From Rhodeus uyekii (Eukaryota; Chordata; Actinopteri; Cypriniformes; Acheilognathidae): a DNA stretch of 64,000 nt. Below, in pieces: positions 54,669 through 64,000 of this stretch. The translations under genes were made by a program, and so were the position numbers. The stretch covers positions 1 to 64,000 of the forward strand of contig JAWRVZ010000475.1 in the NCBI GenBank assembly GCA_037043235.1, given 5' to 3'. The first letter of the stretch is position 1. Every line of letters starts with the position of its first letter. The notes beneath the pieces are model-generated. The model made no database searches and was not told the origin of the DNA. It saw only the letters and a program-made list of their open reading frames with translations.

Positions 54669-55474
54669 AGGTGTCACTAGGATAACTGGTTGGTTACTAG
54701 GGTTATGCTAGGTGGTTGTTATGGCTCATCTAGGGTGTCCTGGGCCGTTTCTATGTGGTTAATAGGTGTTATGGGGGGTTTATATGGCATTATTAGCATA
54801 ATATATCACTTAGTTAATCACTATTAGCATGTAGCTATTCATTGCTAGCATATGTAGCATGTTGGAAGTCCTGTTTGCTAGCATGAGCCAATAGAGCCAA
54901 CTCCCATGTCTCTACGATACTCAGAAGCAGAGATATGGGTCTGGCTAAACGGTTGCTAGGGTACTCTGTTTGGTTGCTAAGGAGTGGCTAAGTGTCTGCC
55001 AGTGATGTTACTCCAAAGGCTGATTGTCAAATTGACCCAACTCCCATGTCTCTACGACTTTCTGATGCAGAGATATAGGACTGGCTAAATGGTTGCTAAG
55101 ATACTCTGTTTGGTTGCTAAGGAGCGGCTTGGCAGTAGCCAGTGATGTTCCTCCAAAGGCTCCTTGTGAGTATGAACGATACAAACCAACCAGAATGCCT
55201 CCACGACATTCAGAACTGAAGATATCTCACTTTGTATTTGGTTGCTAAGGTGATCCATAATGGTTGCTAGGGCGTGGCTAGGAAGTGTTCAAGACGTTGG
55301 TGATTGGCAGTTTGCTGCCCCGAGTCAAACGAGCCCACCCTCAAATTTCTATGACTTTTCTATCCAGAGATAGGAGTCAATCAATTTGACTGGAAGTCTA
55401 TGGGATGGGTTGCTAAGGTGCTCTAAATGGTTGCTAGGGCGTGGCTTAATAGCTTCTCAGTGATCCTGAGACAC
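54669..55474. repeat. satellite block CD, unit 6
   Basis: Closest to unit 3 by shared variants. Confidence 0.88.
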
Positions 55475-56161
55475 TCATTGGTCGCCTGAGTAAAATGAGC
55501 CCTCCCCCTTGTTTCTATGACGCTGTGCTGCAGAGCTATGTTCAATTCAAAATCCCTATGCACATAGTAAATGGTGTTTCATGGGACGGTTTTCCCCATT
55601 CATTTCAATGGGGAAAGTTTGGGAGCTCTAGCACCCCAGGGGTGCAACTTTTACCCCATTTTGTGGTATGTTCTCACAGAGCCATCCACCCTCTTCAGAT
55701 GTGGCGAGTTTCGTCTTTTTACAAATTTCTCGCTCCGAGTTATTAATCGTCAAAGTCGTTTGCACCGCGTATAAATACTCTTCTAGGATTTCCGTTAACA
55801 TTGATGTCTATGGGGGCACGTTTGGGCAGCTCTAGCACCCCAGGGGTGCAACTTTTACCCCATTTTTTGGTATGTTCTTACAGAACCTGCCAGCCTCTAC
55901 AAATGTGGCAAGTTTCATCTTTTTACAAATTCCTCACTCCGAGTTATTAATCGTCAAAGTTGGTCGCAATGCATTGTCTATGCGTTTTTTCGCCTGTTTG
56001 ATCGCCCCTGGGGCGAACATCGTACCCCCGATCGCTTAGAAAAGATATAGCACACCTCTCCTCAATAGGGTGCACGTTTTGATGCCTCATTCATGGGTCT
56101 AGGACAAACGCCCTAGGAGGAGTAGCGCGCCGAAAAAAAAGTGGAATAATAATAATAATAA
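55475..56161. repeat. satellite block E, unit 6
   Basis: Two subrepeats, like the first part of units 2 and 4. Confidence 0.9.
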
Positions 56162-56627
56162 ACTAGAATGTACATTTCCTGAAGAAAATGTGAGTGGTGC
56201 TCGCAGTGGCAAAATCCGCCCCGGGCTAGGTGAGGCAGTAGCTAGGGTAACCATGATGTTGCTAGGCAGTTGCTAGGGTAACCAGGGTGGTTGCTAGGGT
56301 AACTGGGGTGGTTGCTAAGGTGTTGCTAGGTGGTTGCTAGGGTAACCGGTGTGGTTGCTAAGGTAACCAGGGTGGTTGCTAGGGTGTTGCTAGGTGGTTG
56401 CTAGGGTAACCGGAGTCGTTGCTAGGTTGTTGCTAGGCGGTTGCTAAAGTGTTGCTATGTGGTTCCTAGGGTAACCAGAGTGGTTGCTAGGCAGTTGCTA
56501 GGGTAACCGGGGTGGTTGCTAAGGTAACCAAAGTGGTTGCTAGGCGGTTGCCAGGGTAACCAGAGTTGTTGCTAAGGTGTTGCTAGGCAGTTGCTAGGGT
56601 AACCAGAGTGGTTCCTAGGCGGTTGTA
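56162..56627. repeat. satellite tag F plus array A6
   Basis: Short array (about 0.4 kb) of 11/21-bp repeats. Confidence 0.9.
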
Positions 56628-57434
56628 AGGTGTCACTAGGTTAACTGGTTGGTTACTAGGGTTATGCTAGGTGGTTGTTATGGCTCATCTGGGGTGTCCT
56701 GGGCCGTTTCTAGGTGGTTATTAGGTGTTATGGGGGGTTTCTATGGCATTATTAGCATAATTTAACACTTAGTTAATCACTATTAGCATGTAGCTATTCA
56801 CTGCTAGCATATGTAGCATGTTGGAAGTCCTGTTTGTTAGCATGAGCCAATAGAGCCAACCCCCATGTCTCTGCGATACTCAGAAGCAGAGATATGGGTC
56901 TGGCTAAACGGTTGCTAGGGTATTCTGTTTGGTTGCTAAGGAGTAGCTTGGTACCTGCCAGTGATGTTCCTCCAAAGGCTGATTGTCAAATTGACCCAAC
57001 CCCCATGTCTCTACGAATTTCTGATGCAGAGATATAGGATTGGCTAAATTGTTGCTAGGGTACTCTGTCTGGTTGCTAAGGAGTGGCCATGGGTCTGCCA
57101 TTGATGTCACTCCAAAGGGTCCTTATGAGTATGAACAATATAAACCAACCAGAATGCCTCTACGGCATTCAGAACTGAAGATATCTCACTTTGTATTTGG
57201 TTGCTAAGGTGATCCATAATGGTTGCTAGGGCGTGGCTAGGAAGTGTTGAAGACTTTGGTTATTGGCAGTTTGCTGCCCCGAGTCAAACGAGCCCACCCT
57301 CAAACTTTTATGACTTTTCTATCCAGAGATAGAAGTCAATCTATTTGAATGGAAGTCTATGGGATGGGTTGCTAAGGTGCTCTAAATGGTTGCTAGGGCG
57401 TGGCTTAATAGCTTCACTGTGATCCTGAGACACT
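56628..57434. repeat. satellite block CD, unit 7
   Basis: Standard CD block with minor variants. Confidence 0.88.
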
Positions 57435-58521
57435 CATTGGTCGCATGAGTAAAATTAGCCCTCCCCCTTGTCTCTGTGACGCTGTGCTGCAGAGCTATGT
57501 TCAATTCAAAATCCCAATGCAATTTGATGGTGTTTCATGGGACGGCCTTCCCCATTCATTTCAATGGGGAAAAATTTGGGGAGCTCTAGCACCCCAGGGG
57601 TGCAATTTTTACCCCATTTTGTGGTATGTTCTCACAGAGCCATCCACCCTCTTCAGATGTGGCGAGTTTCATCTTTTTACAAATTTCTCGCTCCGAGTTA
57701 TTAATCGTCAAAGTCGTTGGCAACGCGTTTAAATACTCTTCTAGGATTTCCGTTAACATTGATGTCTATGGGGGCGCGTTTGGGCAGCTCTAGCACCCCA
57801 GGGGTGCAACTTTTAACACATTTTTTTGGATGTCCTTACAGAGCCTGCCAGCCTCTTCAAATGTGGCGAGTTTCGTCTTTTTACAAATTTCTCGCTCCGA
57901 GTTATTAATCGTCAAAGTTGATTTCAATGCAAAGTCAATAGGTCCAAAAATCGCTACTTTTTCGCCCCTGGGGCAAACATCGTACCCCCGATCTCTTAGA
58001 AAAGATATAGCACACCTCTCCTCAATAGGCCGCACGTTTTGACGCCTCATTCATGAGTCTAGGACAAACGCTCTAGGAGGAGTAGCGCGCCAAAAAAAAT
58101 GTGGAGGAATAAGAAGAAGAAAAATAATAAACCGAGGTCGATTTTTGGGCAGCTCTAGCACCCCAGGGGTGCAACTTTTACCCCAATGTGTGGTATGTTC
58201 TCACAGAGCCTGACAGCCTCTACAAATGTGGTGAGTTTCATCTTTTTACAAATTCCTCGCTCTGAGTTATTGATCGTCAAAATTTCGTTTCAATGGGACG
58301 TCTATGGGGGTGTTTTTTGTTCCGCCCCCTGGGGCGAACATCGTACCCCCGATCGCTTAGTAAAGCTAGAGCACCCCTCTCCTCAATCGGCCGCACGTTT
58401 TGACACCTCATTCATGGGTCTGGGACAAACGCTCTAGGAGTAGCAGCGCACCGAAGATTTCAGCATCATTATTATAGGCTTGGTAAGATAGTAATAGTAG
58501 TGCTCGAGGCGAGCACCACTA
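57435..58521. repeat. satellite block E, unit 7
   Basis: Three subrepeats, equal to 50975-52050 at offset 6458 for about 1 kb, then a different hairpin (CGAGGCGAGC instead of CGCCAACGAGC). Confidence 0.9.
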
Positions 58522-59116
58522 ACTAGAATGTACATTTCCTGAAGAAAATGTGAGTGGTGCTCGCAGTGGCAAAATCCGCCCTGGGCCAGGTGAGGCAGTA
58601 GCTAGGGTAACCATGATGTTGCTAGGGTAACCAGGGTGGTTGCTAGGGTAACTGGGGTGGTTGCTATGGTGTTGCTAGGGTAACCAGAGTGGTTGCTAAG
58701 GTGTTGCTAGGTGGTTGCTAGGGTAAACTGAGTAGTTGCTAGGCGGTTGCTAAGGTAACCAAACTGGTTGCTAAGGTGTTGCTAGGTGGTTGCTAGGGTG
58801 TTGCTAGGTGGTTGCTAGGGTAACCAGGGTGGTTGCTATGGTGTTGCTAAGTGGTTGCTAGGCTAACCAGAGTGGTTGCTAGGCTGTTGCTAGGGTAATC
58901 AGAGTGGTTGCTATGGTGTTGCTAGGTGGTTGCTAGGGTAAACTGAGTGGTTGCCAGGGTGTTGCTAGGTGGTTGCTAGGGTAACCAGAGTGGTTGCTAG
59001 GCGGTTGCTAGGCAGTTGCTTGGGTATCCTAGGTGGTTGCTAGGTAGTTGCTAGGGTAACCAGAGTGGTTGCTAGGCGGTTGCCAGGGTAACCAGAGTGG
59101 TTCCTAGGCGGTTGTT
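58522..59116. repeat. satellite tag F plus array A7
   Basis: 11/21-bp repeats, about 0.55 kb. Confidence 0.9.
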
Positions 59117-59919
59117 AAGGTGTCTTTAGGCTAACTGGTTGGTTACTAGGGTTATGCTAGGTGGTTGTTATGGCTCATCTAGGGTGTCCTGGGCTGTTTC
59201 TAGGTGGTTATTTGATGTTATGGGGGGTTTCTATGGCATTATTAGCATAATTTAACACTTAGTTAATCACTATTAGCATGTAGCTATTCACTGCTAGCAT
59301 ATGTAGCATGTTGGAAGTCCTGTTTGCTAGCATGAGCCAATAGAGCCAACCCCCATGTCTCTGCGATACTCAGAAGCAGAGATATGGGTCTGGCTAAACG
59401 GTTGCTAGGGTACTCTGTTTGGTTGCTAAGGAGTGGCTTGGTACCTGCCAGTCATGTTACTCCAAAGGCTGATTGTCTAATTGACCCAACTCCCATGTCT
59501 CTACAACTTTCTGATGCAGAGATATAGGACTGGCTAAATGGTTGCTAGGGTACTCTTTTTGGTTGCTAAGGAGTGGCTTAGCATCTTCCAGTGATGTTAC
59601 TCCAAAGGCTCCTTATGAGTATGAACGATATAAACCAACCAGAATGCCTCTACGACATTCAGAACTGAAGATATCTCACTTTGTATTTGGTTGCTAAGGT
59701 GCTCCATAATGGTTGCTAGGGCGTGGCTAGGAAGTGTTGGAGACATTTGTGATTGGCAGTTTGCTGCCCCGAGTCAAACGAGCCCACCCTCAAATTTCTA
59801 TGACTGTTCTATCCAGAGATAGAAGTCGATCAATTTGAATGGAAGTCTATGGGATGGGTTGCTAAGGTGCTCTAAATGGTTGCTAGGGCGTGGCCTAATA
59901 GCTTCCCAGTGATCCTGAG
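59117..59919. repeat. satellite block CD, unit 8
   Basis: Standard CD block. Confidence 0.88.
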
Positions 59920-61025
59920 ACACTCATTGGTCGCCTGAGTAAAATGAGCCCTCCCCCTTGTCTCTGTGACGCTGTGCTGCAGAGTTATGTTCAATTCAAA
60001 ATCCCTATGTACATAGTAGATGGCGTTTCATGGGACGGTTTTCCCCATTCATTTCAATGGGGAAAGTTTGGGAGCTCTAGCACCCCAGGGGTGCACCTTT
60101 TACCCCATTTTGTGGTATGGTCTCACAGAGCCATCCACCCTCTTCAAATGTGGCGAGTTTCGTCTTTTTACAAATTTCTCGCTCCGAGTTATTAATCGTT
60201 AAAGTCGTTTGCACCGCGTATAAATACTCTTCTAGGATTTCCGTTAACATTGATGTCTATGGGGGCGCGTTTGGGCAGCTCTAGCACCCCAGGGGTGCAA
60301 CTTTTGCCCCATTTTTTGGTATGTTCTTACAGAGGCTGCCAGCCTCTACAAATGTGGCGAGTTTCGTCTTTTTACAAATTTCTCGCTCCGAGTTATTAAT
60401 CGTCAAAGTTTGTCGCAATGTTAAGTCAATACGTTTTTTCGGCTGCTTTTTCGCCCCTGGGGCGAACATCGTACCTCCGATCGCTTAGAAAAGATATAGC
60501 ACACCTGTCCTCAATAGGCCGCACGTTTTGATGCCTCATTCATGGGTCTAGGAAAAAACGCCTAGGAGGAGTAGCGCGCCAAAAAAGTGTCCAGAAGAAG
60601 AAGAATAATAAAAACCATTGGTGTCTATGGGGCACGTTTGGGCAGCTCTAGCACCCCCGGGGTGCAACTTTTACCCCATTGTGTGGTATATTCTTTTAGA
60701 GCCTGCCAGCCTCTTCAAATGTGGCGAGTTTCATGTTTTTACAAATTCCTCACTCCGAGTTATTGAGAGTCAACGAATTTTTCAAACTGTTGTCTATGTG
60801 TTTTTTTTCGGTACTTTTTTGCCCCTGGGGCGAACATCATACCCCCGATCTTTTAGTAAAGATAGAGCACCGCTCTCCTGAATAGGCCTCACGTTTTGAC
60901 ACCTCATTCATAGATCTGGGACAAATGCTCTAGGATCAGGAGCGCGCCGAAAATGTGGTGGTATCACCATCATTATTATAGGCTTGGTAAGATAGTAATA
61001 GTAGTGCTCGAGGCGAGCACCACTA
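59920..61025. repeat. satellite block E, unit 8
   Basis: Three subrepeats; the third has the variant GCACCCCCGGGGTGC (60649), in which the palindrome centre is C instead of A. Hairpin at about 61005. Confidence 0.9.
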
Positions 61026-61761
61026 ACTAGAATGTACATTTCCTGAAGAAAATGTGAGTGGTGCTCGCAGTGGCAAAATCCGCCCCGGGCCAGGTGAGGC
61101 AGTAGCTAGGGTAACCATGATGTTGCTAGGCAGTTGCTAGGGTAACCAGGGTGGTTGCTAGGTGGTTGCTAGGGTAACCAGGGTGGTTGCTAGGGTGTTG
61201 CTAGGTGGTTGCTAGGGTAACCGAAGTCGTCGCTAGGCCGTTGCTAGGCGGTTGCTAGGGTAACCTGAGTGGTTGCTAGGCTGTTGCTAGGGTAACCAGA
61301 GGGGTTACTAGGCTGTTGCTAGGGTAATCAGAGTGGTTGCTATGGTGTTGCTAGGTGGTTGCTAGGGTAACCAGAGTGGTTGCTAGGCGGTTGCTAGGCA
61401 GTTGCTAGGGTTACCGGGGTGGTTTCTAGGTGGTTGCTAGGGTAACCAGAGTGGTTGTTAGTTGGTTGCTAGGGTAACCGGGGTGGTTGCTAGGCAGTTG
61501 CTAGGGTATCCCGGGTGGTTGCTAGGGTGTTGTTAGGTGGTTGCTAGGGTAACCAGAGTGGTTGCTAGGGTGTTGCTAGGTGGTTGCTAGGGTAACCAGA
61601 GTGGTTGCTAGGGTGTTGCTAGGTGGTTGCTAGGGTAACCGGGGTGGTTGCTAGGGTGTTGCTAGGCGGTTGCTAGGGTATCCTGGATGGTTGCCATGGT
61701 GTTGCTAGGTGGTTGCTAGGGTAACCGGAGTGGTTGCTAAGGTGTTGCTAGGCGGTTGCTA
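61026..61761. repeat. satellite tag F plus array A8
   Basis: 11/21-bp repeats, about 0.65 kb. Confidence 0.92.
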
Positions 61762-62694
61762 AGGTGTCACTAGGTTAACTAGTTGGTTACTAGGGTTATG
61801 CTAGGTGGTTGTTATTGCTCATCTAGGGTGTCCTGGGCCGTTTCTAGGTGGTTATTAGGTCTCATGGGGGCATTATTAGCATAATTTAACACTTAGTTAA
61901 TCACTATTAGCATGTAGCTATTCACTGCTAGCATATGTAGCATGTTGGAAGTCCTGTTTGCTAGCAAGAGCCAATAGAGCCAACCCCCATGTCTCTACGA
62001 TACTCAGAAGCAGAGATATGGGTCTGGCTAAATGGTTGCTAGGGGACTCTGTTTGGTTGCTAAGGAGTGGCTTGGTACCTGCCAGTCATGTTACTCCAAA
62101 GGCTGATTGTCAAATTTACCCAACTCCCATGTCTCTATGACTTTCTGATGCAGAGATATAGGTCTAGCTAAATGGTTGCTAGGGTACTCTATTTGGTTGC
62201 TATGGAATGGCTTCAAGCTTCCAGTGATGTTATTCCAAAGGCTGATTGTCAATCTTACCCAACCCCCATGTCTCTATGACTTTCTGATGCAGAGATATAG
62301 GTCTAGCTAAATGGTTGTTAGGGTACTCTGTTTGGTTGCTAAGGAGTGGCTTGGCAGTAGCCAGTGATGTTCCTCCAAAGGCTCCTTGTGAGTATGAACG
62401 ATACAAACCAACCAGAATGCCTCTACGACATTCAGAACTGAAGATATCTCACTTTGTATTTGGTTGCTAAGGTGATCCATAATGGTTGCTAGGGCGTGGC
62501 TAGGAAGTGTTGAAGACGTTGGTGATTGGCAGTTTGCTGCCCCGAGTCAAACGAGCCCACCCTCAAATTTCTATGACTTTTCTATCCAGAGATAGGAGTC
62601 AATCAATTTGAATGGAAGTCTATGGGATGGGTTGCTAAGGTGCTCTAAATGGTTGCTAGGGCGTGGCTTAATAGCTCTCCAGTGATCCTGAGAC
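61762..62694. repeat. satellite block CD, unit 9
   Basis: CD block with an additional 125-bp subrepeat. Confidence 0.88.
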
Positions 62695-63785
62695 ACTCAT
62701 TGGTCGCCTGAGTAAAATGAGCCCTCCCCCTTGTCTCTGTGACACTGTGCTGGAAAGCTATGTTCAATTCAAAATCCCTATGTACATAGTAGATGGTGTT
62801 TCATGGGACGGTTTTCCCCATTCATTTCAATGGGGAAAGTTTGGGGGCTCTAGCACCCCAGGGGTGCAACTTTTACCCCATTTTGTGGTATGGTCTCACA
62901 GAGCCATCCACCCTCTTCAAATGTGGCGAGTTTCGTCTTTTTACAAATTTCTCGCTCCGAGTTATTAATCGTCAAAGTCGTTTGCACCGCGCTTAAATAC
63001 TCTTCTAGGATTTCCGTTAACATTGCGTCTATGGGGGCACGTTTGGGCAGCTCTAGCACCCCAGGGGTGTAACTTTTGCCCCGTTTTTTGGTATGTTCTT
63101 ACAGAGCCTGCCAGCCTCTACAAATGTGGCGAGTTTCGTCTTTTTACAAATTTCTCGCTCCGAGTTATTAATCGTCAAAGTTGGTCGCAATGTTAAGTCA
63201 ATGCGTTTTTTTGGCTGCTTTTTCGCCCCTGGGGCGAACATCGTACCCCCAATCTCTTAGAAAAGATATAGCACACCTGTCCTCAATAGGCCGCACGTTT
63301 TGACGACTCATTCATGGGTCTTGGACAAAACGCCTAGGAGGAGTAGCGCGCCAAAAAAGTGTCCAGAAGAAGAAGAAGAAGAAGAAAAATAAACCGGGGT
63401 CAATTTTTGGGCAGCTCTAGCACCCCAGGGGTGCAATTTTTACCCCATTGTGTGGTATGTTCTTACAGAGCCTGCCAGCCTCTACAAATGTGGTGAGTTT
63501 CATCTTTTTACAAATTCCTCGCTCTGAGTTATTAATCGTCAAAATTTCGTTTCAATGGGACGTCTATGGGGGTGTTTTTTGTTCCGCCCCCTGGGGCGAA
63601 CATCGTACCCCCGATCGCTTAGTAAAGCTAGAGCCCCCCTCTCCTCAATCGGCCGCACGTTTTGACACCTCATTCATGGGTCTGGGACAAACGCTCTACG
63701 AGCAGTGGCGCGCCGAAAATCAGCATCATTATTATTATAGGCTTGGTAAGATAGTAATAGTAGTGCTCGCCAACGAGCACCACTA
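62695..63785. repeat. satellite block E, unit 9
   Basis: Three subrepeats and the GTGCTCGCCAACGAGCAC hairpin type (63758). Confidence 0.9.
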
Positions 63786-64000
63786 ACTAGAATGTACATT
63801 TCCTGAAGAAAATGTGAGTGGTGCTCGCAGTGGCAAAATCCGTCTCAGGCCAGGTGAGGCAGTAGCTAGGGTAACCATGATGTTGCTAGTCAGTTGCTAG
63901 GGTAACCAGGGTGGTTGCTAGGGTGTTGCTAGGTGGTTGCTAGGGTAACCGGAGTCGTCGCTAGGCGGTTGCTAGGTGGTTGCTAGGGTAACCAGAGTGG
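63786..64000. repeat. satellite tag F plus start of array A9, cut by window end
   Basis: Tag F followed by GTAGCTAGGGTAACC and the first repeats. The satellite continues beyond the window. Confidence 0.9.

Larger units (their letters stand above)
37741..64000. repeat. higher-order GTTGCTAGG satellite, about nine units, continuing past the window
   Basis: Over 26 kb the same order recurs: tag F (TAGAATGTACATTTCCTGAA), short-repeat array A, block CD, block E. The CD anchor (ACACTTAGTTAATCACTATT or a close variant) lies at about 39675, 42635, 45437, 47878, 50167, 54805, 56764, 59255 and 61890, so steps run from about 2.0 to 4.6 kb. Length differences come mainly from the size of the A arrays and from extra E or G segments. 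There is no protein gene and no transposon inside. Confidence 0.95.

Noticed and set aside
40220..63000. Treating the recurring 60-95-residue frames of the satellite as genes
   Set aside because: They occur on both strands, overlap one another and follow the repeat units; no domain or codon pattern supports them. Kept only as a test for selection.

Overview
The window is vertebrate genomic DNA, almost certainly from a teleost and probably a cyprinid-like fish. The clues are L2-type LINE tails, DIRS and Ngaro-like tyrosine-recombinase retrotransposons, fish-type gypsy elements whose gag carries PEPDPEIRQ repeats, hAT, Tc1 and Tigger relics, and a C2H2 zinc-finger gene of the MSDPEPCR...EEQ / MEEKEE exon type common in cyprinids. 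There are no bacterial operons. Almost every open reading frame is a broken transposon gene or a repeat translated by chance.

Layout. 1-7050: L2 LINE fragments, a Tc1 relic, a DIRS fragment and a DNA-transposon insertion that splits one LINE. 7053-8489: a tandem array with a period of about 215 bp. 8490-12152: a decayed gypsy element on the + strand whose protease gene carries two hAT MITEs with 8-bp target duplications; one MITE contains a tRNA-Ser(AGA)-like relic. 12153-18743: an element on the - strand whose ends have the A1-body-B1-A2-B2 split direct repeats of Ngaro retrotransposons, with repeated tyrosine-recombinase remnants and a 112-bp minisatellite. 18892-21001: a gag-only LTR element with unlike LTRs. 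21598-26397: the one host-type gene, a two-exon C2H2 zinc-finger gene on the - strand. It has a frameshift, a DIRS element in its intron and a Tigger-like element in its 5' flank. 28341-30603: old repeats. 30604-37066: a second gypsy on the - strand, in whose presumed 3' part a young 3.0-kb LTR element (31020-34065) sits. That young element carries a 756-bp copy of the gypsy RT plus LINE tail found again 3.9 kb away. 36896-37740: two LINE 3' ends.

37741-64000 (26 kb, running off the window) is a higher-order satellite. About nine units of roughly 2-3 kb alternate between arrays of GTTGCTAGG repeats (11- and 21-bp steps) and conserved complex blocks rich in short palindromes. The array core GTTGCTAGGGTAAC, and its variant GTTGCCAGGGTAAC, fit the RFX X-box inverted-repeat consensus and recur at near-helical spacing. 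This is the most interesting structure in the window. Blocks of 2.85, 1.0 and 0.66 kb recur within the satellite at fixed offsets, which points to recent amplification or to assembly duplication.

Taken together this looks like a heterochromatic, transposon-dense region at the edge of a large satellite. No intact autonomous element and no clearly functional gene were found; the zinc-finger gene is the best candidate for a once-functional host gene. All classifications rest on reading by eye, without database searches.
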